Source: Desulfobacteraceae bacterium UBA2245 (GTDB lineage: Bacteria > Desulfobacterota > Desulfobacteria > Desulfobacterales > UBA2245). Taken from it: 30,931 nt of DNA. Made by a program: the position numbers and the translations under genes. Shown here piece by piece: positions 15,466-23,540 of this stretch. The DNA lies in NCBI GenBank assembly GCA_002347265.1, contig DDYB01000027.1, positions 1-30,931 on the forward strand, given 5' to 3'. Each line of letters opens with the position of its first letter. The stretch's first letter is position 1. Under the pieces are notes generated by a model, which searched no databases, was not told the DNA's origin, and saw only the letters and a list, made by a program, of their open reading frames with translations.

Positions 15466-16443
15466 ATGCCATATTCTGAAAAAGCCCAGATCATCAACGG
15501 CATGGTCTCCGTTGTCATTCCCTGCTTCAACAGAAGCAAGTTGATCGTAGAGACGCTTGAGTCGGTCGCAAACCAGACGTATTCCCCGATTGAGTTGATT
15601 GTCGTGGACGACGGATCAACCGACAACACATACGATATTATAGAAAAGTGGAAAGCCGGCCGTGCGTCTCATTCAAAAACAATAGAAAATATGCGCTGCT
15701 ATCGGCAGGCAAACTCGGGCCCTTCGGCAGCGCGTAATTTCGGGTTTCGAAAATCGACCGGCGAGTTCATCCAGTTCCTGGATTCCGATGATACCATGGA
15801 GCCTCGCAAGATCGAAACCCAGGTCCGGATGCTTTCAGAAAATCCGGGGATTGACTTTTGCGTCAGCAATTATGTCCGAGTCAACGCCGATAACAGCAGG
15901 GTGCTGAAAAAAATCGACCTGAATTCATACCCGCATGGTATTGAAAATTTTCCGGCTCAATATCCGATGAACACCGTAACACCGTTGTATAGAAGGAAAA
16001 TTATCGAGCTCGCCGGCGGATATGATGAGCAGCTGCGAGCGGGCGAGGACTTTGAGTTTAATTTCCGCGTCATGGCATACGGGAAAGGCGTCTGGATTGA
16101 TTCTTATCTTGTGCGCTGCAGAACCCATGATGGCGGGGAGAGAATACAGGCCGGCAATTACACAAGATGGTTCGATTCACTTGCCATGGGACTTGTCAAG
16201 ATGAATCTTACGGCGATTCGTAAGGGGATCAGTTCAAAATGCCTCGAAATTTCAATCGGTAAAAAGGCGATGGATTACGAAGCTGTGATGAGGCGTGAAT
16301 ACCAGCCCCTCCAAGCGGATTTTTTCAAGAGACATGCGCTTTCATGGATGGGTTTTTTTAATGGGTCGATTTGGAGGCTGCGGTTATCCATTCGAAAAAG
16401 CAAAAAACAGTTGACGGCCGCGAAAACACGGTATTTTCATTGA
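15466..16443 (+). CDS. Family 2 glycosyltransferase
   Basis: A 325-residue GT2 enzyme. The N-terminal half is canonical: VSVVIPCFNRSKLIVETLESV, VVDDGSTDNTYD with D48-D49 contacting the nucleotide, NSGPSAARNFG, and the metal-binding D106-SDD in FLDSDDTMEP. The C-terminal part (GEDFEFNFRVMAYG) provides the ED catalytic base element. ATG at 15466 is preferred; a TTG lies one codon upstream. The acceptor and donor sugars cannot be read from the sequence. Confidence 0.9.
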   Translation: MPYSEKAQIINGMVSVVIPCFNRSKLIVETLESVANQTYSPIELIVVDDGSTDNTYDIIEKWKAGRASHSKTIENMRCYRQANSGPSAARNFGFRKSTGEFIQFLDSDDTMEPRKIETQVRMLSENPGIDFCVSNYVRVNADNSRVLKKIDLNSYPHGIENFPAQYPMNTVTPLYRRKIIELAGGYDEQLRAGEDFEFNFRVMAYGKGVWIDSYLVRCRTHDGGERIQAGNYTRWFDSLAMGLVKMNLTAIRKGISSKCLEISIGKKAMDYEAVMRREYQPLQADFFKRHALSWMGFFNGSIWRLRLSIRKSKKQLTAAKTRYFH

Positions 16444-16479
16444 CCGCACAATATTCAAAATGATCGAGTTGTTGCAGGT

Positions 16480-17676
16480 ATGCGTAAGATTGCATTGACC
16501 CTTCCCTCTTTACCCTTGTCAGGCGTTGGAACTTCTGTCGCCATCATACAAAAAGGGTTGATCAACGCCGGGTTTGCCGTCGAAATGATCATCACGGGCC
16601 ATGATCCTGGCAATGATGTACAATACGCCCAGGACAAAAACATTTCCATTAAGCTGCCCTGCGTGCATGAGCGGTATCTGCCCCGCCGCCTGCGGTTGCT
16701 TGCCGAATGCCTGAATTCAAATGGTTATGATATTATTTTAAACAACACCAGCGCGGAAACCCAGCTTGTTTTGCCCTGCATCAATCCGGAAATTCTACGG
16801 GTTGCGGTGATGCGCGTACTCAATCCAAGCGCGCTGAGGCATCTGGCGATGAATTCGAATTACCTTCATGCCGCAGTTGGAATTTCGGAGGAGATGACCC
16901 GTTCCATGGCAGCCGATTCCCGCATTCAACCGCCCGTCAAATTGATCCCCAACTGCACCCTGAGCAGGGCAGAGACGTTGCCCGCGCTTAGCAGTCGGGT
17001 GAAAATCTGCTATGTCGGCAGGCTCAGCATTCCGGACAAGAATGTACTGGTGCTTCCGGATGTTGTTAAAATGCTGATTTGCCACGGCGTTTCTTTTTCC
17101 ATGGACATCGTGGGAGACGGCCCGGCCCGAAAACAGCTGGAAGGCGGCTTTGGCGGCTCATTTCGATCCGGCGTCACTTTTCATGGCCCGCTTTCAAGAG
17201 AAGAGACCCAGGCGATCATGGTGCGCTCCAACTTTGTGTTGCTTCCTTCCGTCAGTGAGGGGCTGAGCAACGTCATGCTGGACGGAATGGCCCTGGGCTG
17301 CGTTCCGGTCTGTAGCGATATCGATAACTTCAAATGGGTCCTTGGCGATGCCGCCAGTCAGCTTCAGTGCCGCTTGCATGATCCCGAGGATTATGCCCGG
17401 CGGATTGTGTTTTTAGCCAGGCGGCCCGAAACCTATCATGAAATGCAGCAATATCTTCGAAACCGGCAGCAGGAGCTTTTTACGCCAGAAAAAACCACAC
17501 AGGGCTACATCAACCTGATTGAAGGCCTGTCATCCGGAAACGCCCGTGTTCTGCCCCCGCCGGTTGCCTTTGAAAAAATGCGAATACCCCTTGAGTACAG
17601 AATGTATTGCACGCCGGCATGGCGGCTAGCCCAGAAAGCCAAGGAGATTGTTGGGGGGCGTAAACGTGGCGCCTGA
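16480..17676 (+). CDS. Family 4 glycosyltransferase
   Basis: A 398-residue GT-B fold retaining transferase. The N-terminal domain opens KIALTLPSLPLSGVGTSVAI; the C-terminal group-1 domain begins KICYVGRLSIPDKNV. The donor-binding motif reads E260-GLSNVML-D268: the first Glu of the E-x7-E motif is present but the second is Asp, a conservative change. The 3' end overlaps the polymerase gene by 11 bp. Confidence 0.85.
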   Translation: MRKIALTLPSLPLSGVGTSVAIIQKGLINAGFAVEMIITGHDPGNDVQYAQDKNISIKLPCVHERYLPRRLRLLAECLNSNGYDIILNNTSAETQLVLPCINPEILRVAVMRVLNPSALRHLAMNSNYLHAAVGISEEMTRSMAADSRIQPPVKLIPNCTLSRAETLPALSSRVKICYVGRLSIPDKNVLVLPDVVKMLICHGVSFSMDIVGDGPARKQLEGGFGGSFRSGVTFHGPLSREETQAIMVRSNFVLLPSVSEGLSNVMLDGMALGCVPVCSDIDNFKWVLGDAASQLQCRLHDPEDYARRIVFLARRPETYHEMQQYLRNRQQELFTPEKTTQGYINLIEGLSSGNARVLPPPVAFEKMRIPLEYRMYCTPAWRLAQKAKEIVGGRKRGA

Positions 17677-18982
17677 AATCGTTCAACCGTATCCTGATTC
17701 TTTACTCAGGTGGAAATTGTTCCGCGCGGGTTTCTGGCTGCTGATGTTCAGCTATTCCGCGCTGGTACTCATCAAAACACGATGGCAGATCAACAGTATT
17801 TACCTGTCGGCCCCCCTGCTTTGCGCGGGCATGTTTTTTCTGCTGATATCCGCCCTGATCAATATCCGTCAGTCTGTACGGCAGTTAAACCCCGCCTCTT
17901 TCATGGTTTTCGTGCTTTTGTGTTTATGGTGCACTGTCACCGCGCTGAGAGGATTTACCGCACTTTCGGTGACGGCCGTTCGCGACATGTGGGGAATACG
18001 TTATTTCGCCTGGGCGTGGTTTGTGCCGGTACTGATGCTGTTGGCAATGGATCCGCTGTTTCTGCGCCAGCTTCTCAATACCATGATGCGTCAGGCGTAT
18101 CTGGGAATGCTGCTGCTGGCGGTAGTCTGGCTGCCCCCTCTGCAACTTTTTACTGATTTTCATTTGCTGTGGGGATGTTCGGCCCTGTTGATCTTCTGGC
18201 AGTATTTACCTGCAAAATCGCGTAGGATCGCATTGGCGGGTTCTTTTTTATCTGTTTTGTTCGGCGTATTGGCATCTGAACGAAATGCCGTTTTCGCTCA
18301 TGTTTATCTGATGATGGCAGCTGGCTTCGTTGCGCTGGTGTGCATTCGCCAATGTAGGGGAAGACGTTTGCTGGGGATTATTTCAATTTTTCTGTTCTCA
18401 ATCGGATTGGTATACTATGCGTCTCTTTCCGACAGCATTCCGTTTCTGAGCGACCGGATCAATACCAGAATCGAAGCGTTCAAAAATAAGGTGCCTGTCA
18501 ACACCCGGTATGGTGAAAATGCCAACCTTTATCTGGATTTTCTGAAAGACATGGAGGCAATCGACCTGTGGATTGGGCGCGGTTCCATCGGTACCTACAG
18601 CACTGGCGGACTGCTGCGCCCGTCCATTGAGTGCGGGTATCTTCAGGTGATTCTCAAGGGGGGAGGGATCATGCTGTTTTTGCTGCTTTTTATGGCGATG
18701 ACCGCGCTGTTCAAGGGGCTGTTTGCTTCAAAAAACTGGGTGGTGAAAGGGTTTGCGCTGATTGTCGCGGGCTGGTTGATGGAAATGATACCCTTTGGCA
18801 ATCCATCTGCCTTTCCGCGTTATGCGCTTTTCTGGTTCGCGGTCGGCGTGTGCCACAACAAGCAGTTGCGGGCCATGACGGATGAGCAGATCGGGTGCTT
18901 TGTAAGCATGGGGAAAATAGACTTTCGCGAGCCGAAAAACCGGCCCGATGATCCGGTTTCGAATCGTTATTTAACATTCTGA
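17666..18982 (+). CDS. O-antigen polymerase/ligase-like membrane protein (Wzy candidate)
   Basis: A 438-residue protein with about 10-11 transmembrane segments and one large loop (about 255-310). The loop contains VNTRYGENANLYLDFLKDMEAIDLWIG and RPSIECGYLQVILKGG, similar in layout to the periplasmic loop of Wzy/WaaL proteins (G-R-G ... E-x-G-Y-L-x-x-L). In a Wzx/Wzy pathway it would polymerise flipped repeat units. Start: GTG at 17666 with GGGGGG (17653-17658) upstream, overlapping the glycosyltransferase. Polymerases are poorly conserved, so the call relies on topology, loop and neighbours. Confidence 0.75.
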   Translation: MAPEIVQPYPDSLLRWKLFRAGFWLLMFSYSALVLIKTRWQINSIYLSAPLLCAGMFFLLISALINIRQSVRQLNPASFMVFVLLCLWCTVTALRGFTALSVTAVRDMWGIRYFAWAWFVPVLMLLAMDPLFLRQLLNTMMRQAYLGMLLLAVVWLPPLQLFTDFHLLWGCSALLIFWQYLPAKSRRIALAGSFLSVLFGVLASERNAVFAHVYLMMAAGFVALVCIRQCRGRRLLGIISIFLFSIGLVYYASLSDSIPFLSDRINTRIEAFKNKVPVNTRYGENANLYLDFLKDMEAIDLWIGRGSIGTYSTGGLLRPSIECGYLQVILKGGGIMLFLLLFMAMTALFKGLFASKNWVVKGFALIVAGWLMEMIPFGNPSAFPRYALFWFAVGVCHNKQLRAMTDEQIGCFVSMGKIDFREPKNRPDDPVSNRYLTF

Positions 18983-19039
18983 GACAAAAGAGGTTTATCG
19001 GGCCGGTCGCGTCCATAGAGCCGCTATGCAGGAGATATC

Positions 19040-20311
19040 ATGAGAATACTCTGGTTTACCAACACCCTGATACCCGGCAAGGAACAGTCCGAGATGCACA
19101 CTTTACGCGCTGGCGGAGGCTGGATGCTGGCGCTCTGCCAGGCGATGCGCGAAGCGCATAAAGAGCTGAAACTTGCCATTGCATCTACCCGTCCGGTATC
19201 TTCTCTCGAAAAGTACACAACCGGCGACATCGATTGCTTCGTTGTGCCCATGCGGAATAAAGACAGCAGAAAATCGGAAGCCAATGCACTGAGAATCTGT
19301 TCCGATATTGTCAGAGAATGGGCTCCGGATGTTATTCACGTTCACGGAACGGAGCGATTTTTCGGATTGCTGTTCGCGCGCGGCATGGTCGGCGTTCCTA
19401 CTGTGATCAGTATTCAGGGGCTTCTGAAACCTTATGCAGAGTGGCATCATTATTTTGGCAATCGATCGCTTATCGAACTTGTCCGGATGCACCGATTTAT
19501 CGAAATTCCGGCGATGCGGGGTCAGATCTGGAACTATTGTCGATTAAGAAGGAACGTGGAGAGAGAAACAGAAATAATCCGTGGAAATCGGCATTTCATG
19601 GGACGCACTGCATGGGACAGGGCGCATCTCTGGAATATCAACCCTGATGCAAGATATTATCCTGCCGGCGAGGTTTTGCGTCCGCCCTTCTGGGAAGCCC
19701 GGTGGGACCTTTCCGGGTGCCGCCGGCATCGCATCGTTTTTACCAATCCCGGACACCCTCGAAAAGGAACTGAAATCCTTTTAAATGCGGCTGACGCGCT
19801 TCATCGGGATTTTCCTGATATAGAAGTAGCTCTGATTGGAGAGCTGAGCAGCAGGAGTGGCTACGGCAGATATATCAGAAAAGAGATCAGAGCGCGAAGC
19901 AGATTTGTCCGTGAGCTTGGCCCGCTCAATGCCGAAGAAATGGCACGGGAGCTGATCCGATCGCATCTGTTTGTGTCGCCGAGCTATATCGACAACAGCC
20001 CCAATGCCGTGTGCGAGGCTCAACTGGTGGGCATGCCCGTGATTTCATCCTACACCGGAGGCGTTCCCAGTCTTATCGAAGAGGGGCGGACCGGGCTTTT
20101 TTTCCAAACGGGCGATGTGCCGATGTTGGCGTCCAGGCTGCGGGAAGTATTTGAGAACGATGCGCTTGCGGTGCGCTTGGGCGGCGCGGCGTGGGAAGCT
20201 GCTCGCATGCGGCACGATCCGCATATCGTGGTGCAGCAGGTTTTGTCGGCCTATGATGGCGCCCTGGGCAAGGCCGGTAAAAATTCGAATTTTGTGGAGG
20301 CCTTCAATTGA
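19040..20311 (+). CDS. Family 4 glycosyltransferase
   Basis: A 423-residue GT-B fold transferase. The N-terminal half has RILWFTNTLIPG and PDVIHVHGTERFFGLLFA; the C-terminal half has FTNPGHPRKGTEILLNA, then SPSYIDNSPNAVCEAQLVGMPVISSYTGGVPSLIEEG. In the E-x7-E donor motif the first acidic position is Asp (DNSPNAVCE), as in the ENSPN subgroup. GCAGGAGA just before the ATG is the best ribosome binding site in this part of the cluster, and there is a 57-bp gap after the polymerase. The stop overlaps the start of the acyltransferase (TTGA). Confidence 0.9.
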   Translation: MRILWFTNTLIPGKEQSEMHTLRAGGGWMLALCQAMREAHKELKLAIASTRPVSSLEKYTTGDIDCFVVPMRNKDSRKSEANALRICSDIVREWAPDVIHVHGTERFFGLLFARGMVGVPTVISIQGLLKPYAEWHHYFGNRSLIELVRMHRFIEIPAMRGQIWNYCRLRRNVERETEIIRGNRHFMGRTAWDRAHLWNINPDARYYPAGEVLRPPFWEARWDLSGCRRHRIVFTNPGHPRKGTEILLNAADALHRDFPDIEVALIGELSSRSGYGRYIRKEIRARSRFVRELGPLNAEEMARELIRSHLFVSPSYIDNSPNAVCEAQLVGMPVISSYTGGVPSLIEEGRTGLFFQTGDVPMLASRLREVFENDALAVRLGGAAWEAARMRHDPHIVVQQVLSAYDGALGKAGKNSNFVEAFN

Positions 20312-20922
20312 GGGATTTAAATCGAGACAGTCTGCCCCACCTTTTCTCCTGTCTTGTTCGCAGTGGCAGCACGCGCTGGGATACTTTCTGGGCGCGGCTG
20401 GCAGCCTGGTGGTGGGGCGTGAGCCTGGGGCGCGGCTGCGCTTTTCGGGGGCGGCCCCAATTCCGGCGGAACCCCGGCAGCGCCATTGTGATTGGCCAAA
20501 ACTGCATGTTCAATTCTTCGGCTACATCTAATTGGATTGGCGTAAATCGGCCTTGCATGGTTTCAACCTTGAAAGAGGGAGCTGAAATTACGATCAGGGA
20601 GGGCTGCGGATTCAGCGGTACCGTTGTTTGGTGTGCGAAAAAAATTATTCTTGGCCGCAACGTGCGATGCGGCGCCAACACATTAATATGCGATACTGAT
20701 GGACATAGCGATGATCCGCGTACGGGCCTGGATGTCCCGGTTGAAATAGGCGACAATGCCTGGCTGGGTGTTAATGTCATCGTGCTCAAGGGAGTGACCA
20801 TCGGTGAGGGAACGATGGTCGGGGCGGGGAGTCTGGTCACCCGGTCTCTGCCGGCGCATGTTGTGGCCGCGGGCGTGCCGGCACGAGTCATTCGAGAGAT
20901 TAAAGCGCGAGAGGGATTTTGA
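20308..20922 (+). CDS. Left-handed beta-helix O-acyltransferase
   Basis: A 204-residue hexapeptide-repeat acyltransferase of the maltose/galactoside acetyltransferase (LbH) type, probably O-acetylating a sugar of the repeat unit with acetyl-CoA. Hexapeptide rungs run from about residue 85 to the end (ITIREGCGFSG, IILGRNVRCGANT, VEIGDNAWLGVNVIVLKG, VTIGEGTMVGAGSLV). The catalytic His is H133 in CDTDGHSDDP and the C-terminal AAGVPARVI is standard. It starts at a TTG overlapping the previous stop by 4 bp, with GGAGG upstream, so translation is coupled. Confidence 0.9.
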   Translation: MRDLNRDSLPHLFSCLVRSGSTRWDTFWARLAAWWWGVSLGRGCAFRGRPQFRRNPGSAIVIGQNCMFNSSATSNWIGVNRPCMVSTLKEGAEITIREGCGFSGTVVWCAKKIILGRNVRCGANTLICDTDGHSDDPRTGLDVPVEIGDNAWLGVNVIVLKGVTIGEGTMVGAGSLVTRSLPAHVVAAGVPARVIREIKAREGF

Positions 20923-22106
20923 TGGGAGGAAATTGCCATGTTGTCTGTGTCTGTTGCGGCCAGGGTTTCCCCAATGGCATGGCTCAGACCTCGCGCATCA
21001 GGATGATCGGCAGGGCGCTGGTTGCCCAGGGTTGCCGTTTTACCGTATTTAATATTGGCGGCGGACTGTGTTTCAATCCCGCATCTCGCGGCTGTGTGGA
21101 TGGAATTGGGTTTGAATATATGCCCGGACCGACAATGCGTCCCGACAATGCCTTAAAACGCAAGTGGATCTACGCCGAAGGGCTGCTTCAGGCATCTTCC
21201 AGACTTTATGCTTTGCGAAAAAAGGAGTCGAATCTTTGTGTCTACTCCAAGTTCAGCGGGGGGCGCTTTGCCATGTTTTATCGCTACTTGCATGCAATCG
21301 GCTATCCTGTTGCTCAGGAAGTAAACGAATGGTGGCCGGGAACCGGAGAGCGGTCAAGGCGCGACAGAGAATTGCGTACATCGCAAGGCGCTGTGGCGAT
21401 ATCCCGCCCCATCATCGCCCGGTTAAGGAACCTGCCATCGTATAATCGCGAGTACCGGATTCTGCATGTTCCCATTCTGATCGATACGGATGAATGGGCG
21501 CCTTCTGAAGCCCTCTTCCAGGAGGCCCGGCCAGGCAATATTCCCTATGTCCTCTGGTGCGGAAATATGGATTGCGCTGACGAGGATATTCAGTTTCTTC
21601 TGCAAGTGGCGAAGGCGGTGAATGATGCAGAAACGTGTCGGCTGATGCTGGTTGGACGTTGCAGCCCTGTGATGCGCGATCAAATATGCGGGCTGACAAA
21701 AAAGTTTGGGTTCAGGGAAGATTTGCTGGATTTTCCCGGCTACGTTTCCGATAACGAATTGAACCGGCTTATGAGCGGCGCAACCGCTCTTCTTTTGCCG
21801 CTGTGGGAGACGGAACGGTCGATGTGCCGGTTTCCAACCAAGCTGGGACATTATCTTGCGAGCGGGACGCCTGTTGTGACCACTGCTCAGGGCGATCTGA
21901 CCCTTTACCTGAAGGATGGAAATTCCGCCTGTATGGTTTCTCCGGGGGATGTGGCTGCGTTTGCCGGCAAGGTGATTTTTCTGCTTCAGAATGCGGCACA
22001 GGCAAAATCGATCGGCATGGCAGGTAGGTCCATCGCTAAGCAGCATTTCAGCATCGATGCTCATAAAGTGAAACTGGCCCGCTTTTTTTCAGAAATGGCA
22101 AAATAG
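20922..22106 (+). CDS. Family 4-type glycosyltransferase
   Basis: A 394-residue GT-B transferase; the ATG shares one base with the TGA of the acyltransferase. It opens with HVVCVCCGQGFPNGMAQTSRIRMIGRALVAQG. The C-terminal domain has YVLWCGNMD, FPGYVSDNELNRLMSGATALLLPLWETE, and FPTKLGHYLASGTPVVTT in place of the usual EG-x-PN-x-x-x-E motif, placing it in a divergent GT4 subgroup. It ends against the CapA-like fossil. Confidence 0.85.
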   Translation: MGGNCHVVCVCCGQGFPNGMAQTSRIRMIGRALVAQGCRFTVFNIGGGLCFNPASRGCVDGIGFEYMPGPTMRPDNALKRKWIYAEGLLQASSRLYALRKKESNLCVYSKFSGGRFAMFYRYLHAIGYPVAQEVNEWWPGTGERSRRDRELRTSQGAVAISRPIIARLRNLPSYNREYRILHVPILIDTDEWAPSEALFQEARPGNIPYVLWCGNMDCADEDIQFLLQVAKAVNDAETCRLMLVGRCSPVMRDQICGLTKKFGFREDLLDFPGYVSDNELNRLMSGATALLLPLWETERSMCRFPTKLGHYLASGTPVVTTAQGDLTLYLKDGNSACMVSPGDVAAFAGKVIFLLQNAAQAKSIGMAGRSIAKQHFSIDAHKVKLARFFSEMAK

Positions 22107-22107
22107 C

Positions 22108-22354
22108 ATGACAGGTTCGGGAAACAGTTTTTCAAAATAATACTCGGCGGCGATGTCTGCCCTGTGAGGCGTAATGAAGCGCTTTTCTGCGCCGGATCAG
22201 CCCAGGAAATTTTGGGAGATTTTCTGCCAGCCTTGCAAAATGCGGATTTTAGAATTGTAAACCTTGAGCGCCCTTTAATTGCATCGCCGCGCTGATCAAG
22301 AAGACTGGTCCGCATTCACCAGACGAGCTGACGACTCTCCAAAGACAGGTATAA
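22108..22354 (+). pseudogene. Fossil of a CapA-family (poly-gamma-glutamate synthesis-type) gene
   Basis: In the gap between two glycosyltransferases, one frame reads FKIILGGDVCPVRRNEALF ... ILGDFLPALQNADFRIVNLERPLIASP. This is the N-terminal metallophosphatase-like signature of CapA/PgsA proteins (GGDVC, LG-x-x-LP-x-L-x-x-AD, NLExPL). After a stop and frameshift the next motif appears in another frame as LIKKTGPHSPDEL, matching the family's P-I-x-K-TGP element, and ends at 22354. About 75 of the usual 350 or so residues remain, with at least one frameshift and a missing 3' end. The following gene starts 2 bp later. Confidence 0.7.
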
Positions 22355-22355
22355 A

Positions 22356-23525
22356 ATGTTGCCAACAATCCTGATTGTTACCAAAGACGCCGAAAGCCTT
22401 GGCGGCGTCGCCAACTACTATCAGCTGTTTTTCTCAAAATATGAAAGCAACGAGTTCCATATTGAAAGGTTTGACATAGGTTCGCGTGCTTGTGACAATT
22501 GGCATCGCACACGGCGCCCTTTCGGCTATATGATAGATTATCTGCGCGACATGCTCAAACTTTTCCTTCTTTTAAAAAGACGTCCCGAAATAAAGGCAGT
22601 GCAGATCAGCCCTTCCCTTACCAACCTTCCGCTGTTTCGCGATGCCGGTGTTTTGCTGCTTTCCAAGGCTTTCAAACGCAAAGTCATCGTCTTCTTCCGG
22701 GGATGGCGTGATGAAATGGCCAACAAAATTGCGATATCGAAAGTCCTGAATGCTCTTTTCCGTTTTACCTATTACCGAGCCGACCGATTCATTGTTCTCG
22801 CTGAAAAATTTTTGGATTCAGTTATACAATGGGGAGTTAAACGCTCTCGTATCAGCGTATCCCGCACAATGTTCGATGGCGAACTGTCAAAGCATATTAT
22901 TAACGATACCGGCGTGCCTCCTCGTTTCGCCTATCTGAGTCGGATTGCTGCGGGCAAAGGCATTTTTGATCTTATCGACGCAGCCGCCATTCTTCATCGT
23001 AAAGGCTGCCGCTTTTCGATCGACGTCTATGGCTTTGGCGACGTGCAGGAAAACATACCCAACGCACGTGAACTTTTCGATGCCAGGGTCAGCAAATATG
23101 GCCTGCAAGGAGTTTGTATCCCACACGAGTTCATCAAGGGCGATGAGAAGTACAGGGCCTTGGCCGGCGCGGATATTTTTGTTCTCCCCACATACCAGGA
23201 AGGATGCCCAAATGCATTGATTGAGGCCCTTGCTTCTGGCTTGTTTGTGATCTCTACGCCCGTTGGGGCCATCCCCGAACTTGTTGCGGACGGCAAGCAT
23301 GGCTTGTTACACCCGCCAGGCGACGTCGATGCTCTTGCCCGAAAAATGGAGTGGTCCATTGAAAATATCGATGAAGTGCGCTCGCGCTCTGCTGCCAACA
23401 GGGAATACGCCTACCAAAATTTCGAGTCCAAAATTCTCATATCCCGCATGATTAACCTGTATCGTGGGCTTCTAAAAGAGGAACGGTCTTTGCCTTTACA
23501 TTTCTCTGAAGTATCTACTAGTTGA
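22356..23525 (+). CDS. Family 4 glycosyltransferase
   Basis: A 389-residue GT-B retaining transferase. The N-terminal acceptor domain starts ILIVTKDAESLGGVANYYQ; the C-terminal donor domain has FAYLSRIAAGKGIFDLIDA and the classic E-x7-E motif in TYQEGCPNALIEALASG, followed by ISTPVGAIPELV. The sequence is intact. It sits directly after the CapA fossil. Confidence 0.9.
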   Translation: MLPTILIVTKDAESLGGVANYYQLFFSKYESNEFHIERFDIGSRACDNWHRTRRPFGYMIDYLRDMLKLFLLLKRRPEIKAVQISPSLTNLPLFRDAGVLLLSKAFKRKVIVFFRGWRDEMANKIAISKVLNALFRFTYYRADRFIVLAEKFLDSVIQWGVKRSRISVSRTMFDGELSKHIINDTGVPPRFAYLSRIAAGKGIFDLIDAAAILHRKGCRFSIDVYGFGDVQENIPNARELFDARVSKYGLQGVCIPHEFIKGDEKYRALAGADIFVLPTYQEGCPNALIEALASGLFVISTPVGAIPELVADGKHGLLHPPGDVDALARKMEWSIENIDEVRSRSAANREYAYQNFESKILISRMINLYRGLLKEERSLPLHFSEVSTS

Positions 23526-23540
23526 GAAGAATGAACATTT

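Noticed and set aside
20304..20939. 211-codon minus-strand open frame opposite the acyltransferase
   Set aside because: Fully covered by the hexapeptide acyltransferase with its catalytic His; the antisense translation is Pro/Thr/Arg-rich and unlike a protein family.
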